Of a DNA stretch of 64,000 bases, positions 41,401 to 50,077 are shown one piece after another. The DNA comes from Dorea sp. 5-2 (GTDB lineage: Bacteria; Bacillota; Clostridia; Lachnospirales; Lachnospiraceae), in contig NZ_KE159770.1 in assembly GCF_000403455.2 (NCBI RefSeq), positions 36,619 to 100,618 of the forward strand, written 5' to 3'. The notes below the pieces were generated by a model. It did not search any database, was not told the origin of the DNA, and worked only from the letters and a program-made list of their open reading frames with translations. The translations under genes were made by a program, and so were the position numbers. The stretch's first letter is position 1, and each line of letters begins with the position of its first letter.

Positions 41401-43590
41401 GCGATCATGCCTGTGGACGGGAAATTCCATTTCGATACCATAGGGGAAGAGATGCCTAAGATGGCGTTTGCCCATGAGGTTTACAGAGAGATCATCCCGC
41501 TTGTGTTAAACGTGGAATTAAAGCGCGGAGAACAGCCGACGCCGTTTTCAGAATACATCAACCATATCCGCGCCGTCTACGGCATAGATTATATGATCCG
41601 GATCCTGACGGCTCTGGGGAAGGATCCGCTGCAGCGGGGATACAGCTATTATTCCTCACTGAGCGAACGAAGGACGGTCCTAAGCCATCTGCTTAAGGTA
41701 TGTAGTCCGAAGAAGGAGGAGACGGCGGATGATCTGAAGAAGGCGCTTAAGGGGACGGACATCACGAAGAAACGGTTGATCGAGCTTGCCATGTATGCGC
41801 AGCAGTGGATACCGATGATCGAAGAGTATCTTAAGCTTCCGGGATTTTCCAGCACCTGCTATTATTTCATGGCTCATACCAGCGAACGTTTTGACGAGCA
41901 GGTGACTTCGGTCATTGCAAAGTATACACCTCTTTCACCGGAGGAGCTTTCAGACGGCGCCTTTGATATCCACTGGTTCTTTGAGGCGTATGGACAAGTG
42001 GGGGAGAAGAATTTCAAGCTTCTTTACGACGCGGCAAAATATTCGTCTTCCGGCGCCGCCCACGGACGGGCGAGGAAATATGCGGACGCCGCCCTTGGCA
42101 AGGTAGAAAAGGAAGCGTTAAAATCAGAGATCGACGCAAAACGCAATAAGGATCTGTTGATGAGCCTTCCGCTTCTTCCGCTTGCGGATGAGAAATCACA
42201 GCGGGAGGATGAGCTTTTCGACCGCTATCAGTTTATCCAGAAATACAAGAAGGAAAGCAGGCAGTTCGGCGCCCAGCGCAGGGCAAGCGAGGGACGCGCC
42301 GCAGAGATCGCACTTAGGAATCTAAGCGTCAATGCAGGATTCACCGATGTAACCCGTCTTGTGCTCCGCATGGAAGGGAAGCTTGTAGAGCGGTCCGGCG
42401 CGTACTTTGACTGGCAGCCTGTGGATGAGATCGAGTTGATGATATCTGTGGATGAGAATGGGAAGAGTTCGCTGAAATGCAGGAAGGACGGGAAGATCTT
42501 AAAATCCGTTCCGGCGAAATATAAGAAGGATGAGACGGTTAAGAGATACCAGGAGACTGTAAAACAGTTAAAGGAGCAATACAGCAGAACGAAGCAGATG
42601 ATGGAACAGGCGATGGAAGACCGGACGGACTTCGAAGTCTGGGAATTCCTGGAGCTTAAGAAGAATCCGGTGGTGCGCCCGATCGTGGAGAACCTGTTGG
42701 TGAAACTGCCTTGCCATGGGATCGGTTTCCTGACAGAAGAGGGGATCGTGGATCATAAAGGAACCGTGACGGCAGTGAAGCCGGACGACCGGATCTTGAT
42801 CGCACATCCGTATGACCTGTACGAAAGTGGATACTGGCATGATCATCAGAAGCTGTTATTTGACCGGAAGATCAAGCAGCCTTTCAAGCAGGTATTCCGC
42901 GAGCTGTATCTGAAATTAGACGAAGAAAAGGGGAAAACGGAATCCAGGCTCTTTTCCGGCAACCAGATCCAGCCGCAGAAGACGGCAGGCGCGCTTCGGG
43001 GACGGCGCTGGGTGGCAGATTATGAGGATGGACTTCAGAAGATTTATTATAAAGAGAATATCGTTGCCTGTATCTATGCCATGGCGGACTGGTTTACGCC
43101 GAGTGATATTGAGGCGCCGACGCTTGAGTGGGTGGCGTTCTCAGACCGGAAGACAGGAAAACCTAAGAAGATTACGGAGATTCCGGATATCATCTACAGC
43201 GAAGTCATGCGGGACGTAGACCTGGCGGTGAGCGTCGCCCATGCAGGCGGCGTGGATCCGGAGACCAGCCACTCTACCGTCGAGATGCGAAGAGCCATTG
43301 CCGAATGTAACCTTGAGCTGTTCAAGATCACAAATGTCCGTCTTGAGGGCAGCCATGCCATAATTGATGGGAAACTTGGGCAGTATTCTGTGCATCTTGG
43401 AAGCGGCGTGGTTCATCAGGTGGGAAATGCCATGCTGTTTGTGGTGCCGGTACATTCCCAGCACAGGGGACGTATCTTCCTGCCGTTTATTGATGATGAT
43501 CCCAAGACGGCGGAGATCATGTCGAAGATCCTGCTCTTTGCGGAGGATACGAAGATCAAGGATCCAAGTATATTGGCACAAATCCAGTAA
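38452..43590 (+). CDS. Very large DUF4132/DUF5724-type protein
   Basis: The protein of about 1712 residues has no signal peptide or membrane segment. Most of it is helical, with repeated 30-40-residue helix pairs resembling HEAT-type repeats. The C-terminal 250 residues contain EVMRDVDLAVSVAHAGGVDP, SHSTVEMRRAIAE and LPFIDDDPKTAEIMSKILLF, which I associate with DUF4132 (MolR-like) proteins. The molecular function is unknown; relatives occur near AAA and VWA genes, which are not seen here. ATG 38452 is preferred to ATG 38446, which abuts the AAGAAGGA site. Codon use matches the neighbours. Confidence 0.7.
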   Translation: MAEFTYQTRRKLTEGWVKAVSEKGRHLSKQEKEMLPDVYGYTIPQNACNEMRKLLTGKSFKTLSELYQSKYKNLVDICVPEGSREEFYYALDQMNQYQMTAGWYRRSLRSDSYAPFAEQSVKILRAYTRLDFYGVTLADLLTGDTAPEIYDHARNEYFSYAEILAAQIDRGNEKAVQAVRDILLGEGNTAMLSHELIKGIVMSRNKELYEILGKFLLAARLQEGARQAVCEMMDAGRQGAFLHLFAVIEEHGLIRYSSVKRAVSTWIGIFNEKSVDRISDKLLRLMGQCLRDSQFCEDQLQSEDSVAISCALWAKGFYDAKEAVKAVRHLSFHGTKHQKMTASYFVGSLQDEQLGMKAAKEIILNDPDDAELVACFMPCFMGAVSSHFYRLVKEEEGYTYSFRNSKVVKPKNMEPEEMFADREEALRCYQILKEILKRTPKKGLTISPCIFPWYQVSMSQSDLAERLCLIAWMLQDEALLDEAAGFIPLIGQGAGYSYYGASRAAAARLLLYRPTTAVRKKILFELLHNPEEYTNQEACRLAEDMELTQEDYIQIEKNLKYKKGRKGTLALLRKQDKKALASSIIRLLDEKSEECRMGALDLALKLKKEDAGCFEEVIPRLHAVSEPSGREQVLLKELLGEESAAQNILDTPGYGMYDVEKDWVLPPVDADGSKASGLFEFGEQACSNVCRELDKLIKENASRAYKTAWDQEELLGNDLKASRYIHGDPDAEPLDEYPFPELWKEFYETHIRTPKLLLEVELYQQCCLQRGLYEQNRKLYKQVFGSGFTKKPPFQNLLPVISYGRQVRTVISALFLQYVPADLKAQFALCGMAKFLSVLDTSNDIFSVSEKRWNGEVVTYTRRTAELPVFAEMIRWLSDAEEKDWGSAFSLRFRLGQYYLRQADREKDRQYSYSSSNRCYLGLSDYVACYIRGFWDKDLFYKAVFTFLELGILLEAVSTVEQKGAVSSRYARVYALNSFFGTNAIMPVDGKFHFDTIGEEMPKMAFAHEVYREIIPLVLNVELKRGEQPTPFSEYINHIRAVYGIDYMIRILTALGKDPLQRGYSYYSSLSERRTVLSHLLKVCSPKKEETADDLKKALKGTDITKKRLIELAMYAQQWIPMIEEYLKLPGFSSTCYYFMAHTSERFDEQVTSVIAKYTPLSPEELSDGAFDIHWFFEAYGQVGEKNFKLLYDAAKYSSSGAAHGRARKYADAALGKVEKEALKSEIDAKRNKDLLMSLPLLPLADEKSQREDELFDRYQFIQKYKKESRQFGAQRRASEGRAAEIALRNLSVNAGFTDVTRLVLRMEGKLVERSGAYFDWQPVDEIELMISVDENGKSSLKCRKDGKILKSVPAKYKKDETVKRYQETVKQLKEQYSRTKQMMEQAMEDRTDFEVWEFLELKKNPVVRPIVENLLVKLPCHGIGFLTEEGIVDHKGTVTAVKPDDRILIAHPYDLYESGYWHDHQKLLFDRKIKQPFKQVFRELYLKLDEEKGKTESRLFSGNQIQPQKTAGALRGRRWVADYEDGLQKIYYKENIVACIYAMADWFTPSDIEAPTLEWVAFSDRKTGKPKKITEIPDIIYSEVMRDVDLAVSVAHAGGVDPETSHSTVEMRRAIAECNLELFKITNVRLEGSHAIIDGKLGQYSVHLGSGVVHQVGNAMLFVVPVHSQHRGRIFLPFIDDDPKTAEIMSKILLFAEDTKIKDPSILAQIQ

Positions 43591-43623
43591 GACATTGTCC
43601 CTAAGGATATTTGGTGCTGATGG

Positions 43624-43660
43624 ATTCAACGTTGAATTCATCGGCATTGTCCTATATAAT
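43624..43660 (+). promoter_or_regulatory. Promoter with 14-bp palindrome over the -35 box, before the antitoxin remnant
   Basis: The palindrome ATTCAACGTTGAAT (43624-43637) includes the -35 box TTGAAT (43632-43637); TATAAT (43655-43660) follows after 17 bp. A palindromic operator over the promoter is the usual layout of toxin-antitoxin autoregulation. Transcription would begin near 43667. Confidence 0.65.
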
Positions 43661-43668
43661 ATACATGA

Positions 43669-43833
43669 CTTTTGAAAGGGAAAGGGCGTTTTGTTGTGCT
43701 TGACATTAATGATTATGAAAGAGAGCATGCTGAGAAAAAGCTTTTAATGAAGCTTAAAGAAGCAGAAGATGCAGTAAAGGATGATGAAAGATGGCTTAGT
43801 CTTGATGAGTTAAAAGAATTAGTGGGTGAATGA
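43669..43833 (+). pseudogene. Phd/YefM-type antitoxin, N-terminally truncated
   Basis: The frame reads KGKGRFVVLDINDYEREHAE, then KLLMKLKEAEDAV and ERWLSLDELKELVGE before the stop. This is the second half of a Phd/YefM (RelB-like) antitoxin: the end of the DNA-binding fold and the toxin-binding helix. The first 35 or so residues are missing; a stop lies just upstream at 43666. A GTG at 43696 with GGG-rich sequence 9 bp upstream could still give a 45-residue peptide. Only a 13-codon frame follows (43832-43873), so no toxin gene remains. Confidence 0.6.
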
Positions 43834-43842
43834 TGTATGACA

Positions 43843-43906
43843 TTGACGGGAAAGATTTAGTCATGATATAATTTCAATGCCTGCTTGAGTGGTTCGAAAG
43901 TAGGCG
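43843..43906 (+). promoter_or_regulatory. Promoter and leader hairpin of mutS
   Basis: TTGACG (43843-43848), 18 bp, TATAAT (43867-43872). The leader then holds GCCTGCTT pairing with AAGTAGGC (about 43879-43906, one G-U) around a loop with GTGGTTCGA. The gene starts 35 bp further on. Confidence 0.6.
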
Positions 43907-43941
43907 TAACATATGACTAAGCACAAAAGAGAGGTAAAACT

Positions 43942-46590
43942 GTGGGGGAACTAACACCGATGATGCAGCAGTACATGGAGACGAAGAAGGAGTATCCGGA
44001 CTGCATCTTATTCTATAGATTGGGTGATTTTTATGAGATGTTTTTTGACGATGCCCTGACGGCGTCGCGGGAACTGGAGATCACACTGACCGGCAAGAAC
44101 TGTGGATTAGAGGAACGGGCGCCTATGTGCGGCGTTCCTTATCACGCTGTGGACAGTTATCTGAACCGGCTGGTCTCCAAAGGTTACAAAGTGGCGATCT
44201 GCGAGCAGATGGAAGACGCGGCAAGTGCGAAGGGGTTGGTTAAGCGTGACGTGGTCCGTATCGTGACGCCGGGAACGAATCTGGATGTACAGGCTCTGGA
44301 TGAGACGAAGAATAACTATATCATGTGTGTGGTCTATGTTGCAGACCGCTACGGGCTGTCTGTTGCAGATGTGACCACCGGGGAATATATGGTCACGGAG
44401 CAGAACGACAAGGAGAAGCTCTTTGATGAGATCTACAAGTTCATGCCGTCGGAGCTGATCTGTAATGAGTCCTTCTACATGAGCGGCATGGATCTGGAGT
44501 TCCTGAAGAATAAGCTTGGAATCACCTTGTATTCTCTGGATCCGTGGTATTTTGACGATACGATCTGTCAGCGGACGCTTACGGATCATTTTCATGTAAA
44601 TGCATTGGACGGGCTTGGGCTTAAGGACTATGACTGCGGAGTGATCGCGGCGGGTGCTCTGCTTACATATCTTCTGGAGACCCAGAAGCGGGATCTGTCA
44701 CATATTACCAGGTTATCTGTCTATGCGACCGGGAAATACATGCTTCTTGACAGCTCTACCCGCAGGAATCTGGAGCTTAGCGAGACGCTCAGAGAGAAGC
44801 AGAAGAGGGGTTCTCTTCTGTGGGTGCTTGATAAGACGAAGACGGCGATGGGGGCAAGGACACTGCGCAAATGCATCGAGCAGCCTCTGATCGACAGGAA
44901 GGAGATCGAACGCCGTCTTGATGCAGTGGCGGAGCTTAAGGAGAGCGCCATTTCCAGAGAGGAGATCCGGGAGTATCTGTCCTCTATCTACGATCTGGAA
45001 CGCCTGGTGTGCAGGATCACCTATCAGTCGGCAAATCCAAGAGATCTGACCGCGTTCGAGCATTCTCTTTCCATGCTGCCCCATATCAAATATATTTTAC
45101 AGGAGATGAAGACGCCTCTCCTGAGGGAGTTGTATGAGAGCCTGGATACTCTGGAAGATCTCTGTGAACTTATAAAATCTGCCATTAAGGAGGAACCGCC
45201 CATTGCCATGAAGGAAGGCGGTATCATAAAGGAAGGATTCCACGAAGAGGTAGACCGGCTCAGATCGGCGAAATCAGACGGGAAGGAATGGCTTGCAAAG
45301 CTTGAAGCTAAGGAACGGGAGAAGACGGGGATCAAGAATCTGCGGATCCGTTTCAATAAGGTCTTCGGATATTATCTGGAAGTGACCAATTCCTTCAAGA
45401 ATCTGGTGCCGGAATACTATACACGCAAGCAGACCCTTGCCAATGCGGAACGGTATATCATTCCCGAGCTTAAGGAATTGGAGGATACGATCCTGGGAGC
45501 GGAGGATAAGCTGTATGCGTTGGAGTATCAGCTGTACTGTGAAGTGAGAGATAAGATCGGAGCCGAGATCCTACGGATCCAGTCAAGCGCGAAAGCCGTG
45601 GCATGGCTGGATGCTTTTGCTTCTCTTGCCCTGGTTGCGGAACGGAACCATTATGTCCGTCCGGGGATCAATGAGAAAGGGGTCATAGATATCAAGGACG
45701 GACGTCATCCGGTGGTGGAGAAGATGATCCCCAACGATATGTTCATTGCCAATGATACCTTTTTGAATGACAGGAAGAACCGGATCTCTGTCATCACGGG
45801 TCCGAATATGGCGGGGAAATCCACCTATATGCGGCAGGCGGCGCTGATCGTCCTGATGGCGCAGATCGGGTCTTTCGTGCCGGCTTCCAGTGCAGATATC
45901 GGATTGGTGGACCGGATCTTCACCAGAGTAGGAGCATCCGACGATCTGGCGAGCGGGCAGAGTACCTTCATGGTGGAGATGACAGAGGTGGCGAATATCC
46001 TTCGCAACGCGACAGGTAAGAGCCTTCTGATCCTGGATGAGATTGGGAGAGGGACCAGTACCTTTGACGGCCTTAGTATCGCCTGGGCGGTGATCGAGCA
46101 TATCAGCAACAGCAAGCTTTTAGGTGCAAAGACGCTGTTTGCGACTCATTACCACGAGCTGACGGAGCTTGAGGGGAAGATCAATAATGTGAATAATTAT
46201 TGTATTGCGGTGAAGGAGAAGGGTGACGATATCATTTTCCTTCGTAAGATCGTAAAGGGCGGCGCGGACAAGAGCTACGGGATCCAGGTGGCGCGCCTTG
46301 CGGGGGTTCCGGAGACTGTGATCGAGCGTGCGAAAGAGATCGTAGAGGAGCTGGTGCAGGCGGATATCACGGATAAGATCAAGGACATTGCGTCTCATGG
46401 TCAGGAACAGCAGGCGGCGAAGCCGAAACATTATGACGAGGTGGATCTGGCACAGATGTCCTTGTTTGATACGGTGAAGGATGACGATGTGATCGACGAG
46501 ATCAAGAATCTGGATCTGGGTAATCTGACGCCGATCGATGCGCTGAATACCTTGTATCAATTACAGAATAAGCTGAAGAACCGCTGGTAG
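43942..46590 (+). CDS. mutS: DNA mismatch repair protein MutS
   Basis: The 882-residue protein has the N-terminal mismatch-reading domain with the Phe-X-Glu motif in FYRLGDFYEMF, the connector, clamp and lever domains, Walker A GPNMAGKSTYMRQ near residue 620, Walker B in LLILDEIGRGTSTFDG and ATHYHELTELE. It recognises mispaired bases. The start is GTG 43942 with AGAGAGG 7 bp upstream. mutL and miaA follow, a conserved order. Confidence 0.97.
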   Translation: MGELTPMMQQYMETKKEYPDCILFYRLGDFYEMFFDDALTASRELEITLTGKNCGLEERAPMCGVPYHAVDSYLNRLVSKGYKVAICEQMEDAASAKGLVKRDVVRIVTPGTNLDVQALDETKNNYIMCVVYVADRYGLSVADVTTGEYMVTEQNDKEKLFDEIYKFMPSELICNESFYMSGMDLEFLKNKLGITLYSLDPWYFDDTICQRTLTDHFHVNALDGLGLKDYDCGVIAAGALLTYLLETQKRDLSHITRLSVYATGKYMLLDSSTRRNLELSETLREKQKRGSLLWVLDKTKTAMGARTLRKCIEQPLIDRKEIERRLDAVAELKESAISREEIREYLSSIYDLERLVCRITYQSANPRDLTAFEHSLSMLPHIKYILQEMKTPLLRELYESLDTLEDLCELIKSAIKEEPPIAMKEGGIIKEGFHEEVDRLRSAKSDGKEWLAKLEAKEREKTGIKNLRIRFNKVFGYYLEVTNSFKNLVPEYYTRKQTLANAERYIIPELKELEDTILGAEDKLYALEYQLYCEVRDKIGAEILRIQSSAKAVAWLDAFASLALVAERNHYVRPGINEKGVIDIKDGRHPVVEKMIPNDMFIANDTFLNDRKNRISVITGPNMAGKSTYMRQAALIVLMAQIGSFVPASSADIGLVDRIFTRVGASDDLASGQSTFMVEMTEVANILRNATGKSLLILDEIGRGTSTFDGLSIAWAVIEHISNSKLLGAKTLFATHYHELTELEGKINNVNNYCIAVKEKGDDIIFLRKIVKGGADKSYGIQVARLAGVPETVIERAKEIVEELVQADITDKIKDIASHGQEQQAAKPKHYDEVDLAQMSLFDTVKDDDVIDEIKNLDLGNLTPIDALNTLYQLQNKLKNRW

Positions 46591-46684
46591 AAGCCAGATA
46601 TCCATGCAAGTATGGCTGCTTCGCAGGAATATGAGGATTAAAACAGCGAAAAACAGGCGCGTGTGCTCAAGTGGAGAATAAAGT

Positions 46685-48709
46685 ATGAACAAGATACAGG
46701 TTTTGGATACAGTTACAATTGATAAGATCGCGGCAGGCGAAGTGATCGAACGGCCGGCGTCCGTAGTCAAGGAGCTGGTGGAGAATGCCATTGATGCCGG
46801 GGCAACGGCGATCGTCGTGGAGATCCAGGAAGGCGGAACGTCGCGGATGCGGATCGCGGACAATGGATGCGGGATTCCGAAGGAAGAGGTGCCGAATGCA
46901 TTTCTGCGCCATTCTACCAGCAAGATCCGGTCCGTGGATGATCTGGTACATATCGGATCCCTGGGGTTCCGCGGGGAGGCATTATCAAGCATTGCGGCGG
47001 TTTCCCAGGTAGAGCTCCTTACCAAGACGAAGGAGGATACCTTCGGAACCCGATACCGGATCAACGGCGGGAAGGAAGTGGGGTTAGATGAGACAGGCGC
47101 CCGGGACGGGACTACATTCCTGATCCAGCAGTTATTCTATAACGTCCCTGCCAGACGGAAGTTCTTGAAGACGCCAATGACGGAGGCAAGCCATGTGGGC
47201 GACCTGATGGCAAGGCTTGCCTTGTCTCATCCGGAGATATCTTTTCAGTTCATCAATAACGGACAGTCGAAGCTTCACAGCTCCGGCAACGGGAATCTTA
47301 AGGATGTGATCTATCATATCTATGGACGGGATATTGCTTCGAACCTGCTTCGGGCAGAATGGGAGACACCGGGGATGAAGATTTCTGGTTTCTTAGGGAA
47401 ACCTGTGATCTCAAGGGGAAACCGGAATTTTGAGAACTATTTTATCAATGGACGCTATGTGAAGAATACCATTGTATCAAAGGCGATCGAGGATGCGTAT
47501 AAGGACTTCTCCATGCAGCACAAGTATCCCTTTGTGGTACTGCACATGGAGATCGACGGTGAGAATGTGGACGTCAATGTGCACCCGGCGAAGATGGAGC
47601 TTCGATTCCATGATCAGCAGAAGGTGTATGAGCAGATCTATCAGGCAGTGCATCAAGGGCTTCATGCGGATGAGCTGATCCCGCATGTGGAGCTTGATAC
47701 GCCCGGGAAGGGCAGTAAGCATAAGGCGGATACCGCGCTTCCTTTTGAAGGGGTTGCGCGAAGATCTGCCGGGGCAGGCTCAGATAATAAAAAGCCGGCA
47801 GCACAGCCGGCGGCAGAATCTTCACCGCCGCCGGAACGGGATCTTGACTATTTTATGGAGAAGATGAAAGAGCGTGTCCGCAACTACCACGACCAGCGTT
47901 CCTCTGCGGAAGTAAGGGATAGGAGCGGGATATTGAGACCGGAGGTTCAGGCTGACCGGATCCACGAGACGGTAGAATATGCCCGCAGCCTGCCGGTGTC
48001 CAAAGAAGCAGATCCCCGGGTTCCTGAAGAGAATCCCCGGGTTCCTGAACGGGAGAACCCGGCGCAGCCGCCAGAAGAGCCGAAGCAGTTGGATTTATTT
48101 GAAGAAAAGCTCCTGACAAGAGAAGCAAGGGATGAATATCATCTGATCGGGCAAGTCTTCGAGACGTACTGGCTGGTCGAGTTTCATGACAGTCTCTATA
48201 TCATTGACCAGCATGCCGCGCATGAACGGGTTCTGTATGAGCGGACGTTGAAGGGGATGAAGACAAGAGAATTTACCTCCCAGATGATCAGTCCTCCGAT
48301 TGTCCTGGACTTAAGTATGCAGGAAGCCGAGCTTCTGAACCGGTATATGGATCAATTTACCCGGATCGGGTTCGAATTCGAGGAATTCGGGCAGGAATCC
48401 TTCGCGGTCAGGGCGGTTCCGGATAACCTGTTCAGTATCGCCAGGAAGGAGCTGCTTCTGCAGATGCTAGATGGTCTTGCCGACGAGATCAGCCGGAATC
48501 TGTCGCCGGAATTGATCGATGAAAAGGTGGCTTCCATGTCCTGCAAAGCGGCGGTAAAGGGGAATATGAAGCTTTCTGCCGCCGAGGTGGACGCATTGAT
48601 CGGAGAGCTTCTGACACTTGAGAATCCGTATCACTGTCCCCACGGGAGACCGACCATCATCGCCATGAGCCGCCGGGAACTGGAAAAGAAATTCAAAAGG
48701 ATTGTGTGA
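46685..48709 (+). CDS. mutL: DNA mismatch repair protein MutL with endonuclease motif
   Basis: The 674-residue protein has the GHKL ATPase motifs ELVENAIDAGAT, RIADNGCGIP and GSLGFRGEALSSI. A variable Pro/Glu-rich linker (about 350-470) leads to the C-terminal domain with DQHAAHERVLYE, which fits the metal-binding DQHA(X)2E(X)4E motif of nicking MutL. This is expected in organisms without MutH. It starts at ATG 46685, 94 bp after mutS, and its end overlaps the miaA start region. Confidence 0.96.
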   Translation: MNKIQVLDTVTIDKIAAGEVIERPASVVKELVENAIDAGATAIVVEIQEGGTSRMRIADNGCGIPKEEVPNAFLRHSTSKIRSVDDLVHIGSLGFRGEALSSIAAVSQVELLTKTKEDTFGTRYRINGGKEVGLDETGARDGTTFLIQQLFYNVPARRKFLKTPMTEASHVGDLMARLALSHPEISFQFINNGQSKLHSSGNGNLKDVIYHIYGRDIASNLLRAEWETPGMKISGFLGKPVISRGNRNFENYFINGRYVKNTIVSKAIEDAYKDFSMQHKYPFVVLHMEIDGENVDVNVHPAKMELRFHDQQKVYEQIYQAVHQGLHADELIPHVELDTPGKGSKHKADTALPFEGVARRSAGAGSDNKKPAAQPAAESSPPPERDLDYFMEKMKERVRNYHDQRSSAEVRDRSGILRPEVQADRIHETVEYARSLPVSKEADPRVPEENPRVPERENPAQPPEEPKQLDLFEEKLLTREARDEYHLIGQVFETYWLVEFHDSLYIIDQHAAHERVLYERTLKGMKTREFTSQMISPPIVLDLSMQEAELLNRYMDQFTRIGFEFEEFGQESFAVRAVPDNLFSIARKELLLQMLDGLADEISRNLSPELIDEKVASMSCKAAVKGNMKLSAAEVDALIGELLTLENPYHCPHGRPTIIAMSRRELEKKFKRIV

Positions 48710-48711
48710 TC

Positions 48712-49665
48712 ATGAGAGAGTGCGTGAAGAAACCATTGGTGATCCTGACAGGGCCTACGGCTGTCGGGAAGACAAAAGCCTCCATCGGGCTTGCCAAAGC
48801 GATCGGAGGGGAGATCATCTCCGCAGATTCCATGCAGATCTATAAGCATATGGATATCGGCTCGGCAAAGATCCGACCGGATGAGATGGAAGGTATCCCC
48901 CATTATCTGGTGGATGAGTTAGAGCCGTGGGAGGAATTCCATGTGGTGCGTTTTCAGCAGATGGCGAAGGCAGCCCTTGCGAAGATCTATGCCAGGCAGC
49001 ATATCCCGATCGTGGTCGGGGGCACCGGGTTTTACATTCAGGCGCTTCTGTATGATATTGATTTCTCGGAAAATGACGGGGATGATTCATACCGAAAGGA
49101 GCTTGAGCGTAAGGCGAAGGAACAGGGCGGGCAGGTACTTCACGACAGGCTCAAAGAAGTAGATCCCGCCGCGGCAGAGCAGATCCACGCGAACAATGTG
49201 AAGCGTGTGATCCGCGCTCTGGAATACTACCGTCAGACAGGACAGCGGATCTCGGAGCATAACGAGAGAGAACGGCGAAGGGAGTCGCCTTACCGGTTTA
49301 TTTACTTTGTATTGAACGACGACCGTGCGAAACTCTATGAGCGGATCGACAGGCGTGTGGACCAGATGATGGAAGAGGGGCTTGTCGATGAGGTGAAGGC
49401 GCTGCAGGAAATGGGCTGTACCAGAGAGATGGTGGCTATGCAGGGACTTGGATATAAGGAGATCCTGGCTTATCTGAATGGAGAGACGGAGCTTGACGAA
49501 GCTGTCTATACATTGAAGCGGGATACCCGGCATTTTGCAAAGAGACAGGTGACCTGGTTTAAGAGGGAGCGAGAGGTGACCTGGATCAATAAAGGGGATT
49601 ATGACTATCAGGAGGAGGCAATTCTCGCGGAAATGCTGAAGCATATCCGGGAGAGATTTCTCTAG
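48712..49665 (+). CDS. miaA: tRNA dimethylallyltransferase MiaA
   Basis: The 317-residue protein has the P-loop LTGPTAVGKTKASIGLA, EIISADSMQIYKHMDIGSAK and IVVGGTGFYIQALLYD. It attaches dimethylallyl to A37 of tRNAs reading UNN codons, the substrate that MiaB then thiomethylates. The start may be ATG 48712 or GTG 48706; AAAAGG lies upstream of both. It is coupled to mutL. Confidence 0.95.
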   Translation: MRECVKKPLVILTGPTAVGKTKASIGLAKAIGGEIISADSMQIYKHMDIGSAKIRPDEMEGIPHYLVDELEPWEEFHVVRFQQMAKAALAKIYARQHIPIVVGGTGFYIQALLYDIDFSENDGDDSYRKELERKAKEQGGQVLHDRLKEVDPAAAEQIHANNVKRVIRALEYYRQTGQRISEHNERERRRESPYRFIYFVLNDDRAKLYERIDRRVDQMMEEGLVDEVKALQEMGCTREMVAMQGLGYKEILAYLNGETELDEAVYTLKRDTRHFAKRQVTWFKREREVTWINKGDYDYQEEAILAEMLKHIRERFL

Positions 49666-49737
49666 GGAATTTATATGATATGGAGATTTTGTTCCATACA
49701 TGTTCGCCGCATATGAGGCGAGACAGAAGATAAGGGG

Positions 49738-50037
49738 ATGTATACGGTGAGAAGATTATTTCGAAGCAAGTTTATTAAGAAAATGAATACGCTGCTTAAG
49801 GTCTACTCCCATTCACATAATGCGGAGGCGACCTATAAAGAACTGTTGAATTTGAAGCCGCTGATCCGGAATAAGGGGGAGGAATCGCTCTTTGAGCTGA
49901 ATCGCGCTTCGTTGTTATATGATATGAAGAAATATAAAGAGGCGGCGGAAGTGATCATGCAGATCCGTCCGCTGAATCCGGAATTCGATGCCAAATGTGC
50001 AGTTGTAAGGACGAAGATACTGGATTCCTGGATTTGA
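49738..50037 (+). CDS. Hypothetical small TPR-like protein
   Basis: The 99-residue protein is helical, with ATYKELLNLKPLIRNKG and SLLYDMKKYKEAAEVIMQIR suggesting one or two TPR-like hairpins. It may be a small adaptor. The family is not recognised. ATAAGGGG abuts the ATG, and GTG 49747 is an in-frame alternative. It lies between miaA and a PLP enzyme gene. Confidence 0.6.
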   Translation: MYTVRRLFRSKFIKKMNTLLKVYSHSHNAEATYKELLNLKPLIRNKGEESLFELNRASLLYDMKKYKEAAEVIMQIRPLNPEFDAKCAVVRTKILDSWI

Positions 50038-50077
50038 TCTAAGAAGAGAATGTGAAGATAGGAAAGAGGAAAGATTT

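Noticed and set aside
43885..43906. tRNA-like GTGGTTCGAA in the mutS leader
   Set aside because: No acceptor stem, D arm or anticodon arm can be built around it; it is the loop of a simple hairpin.
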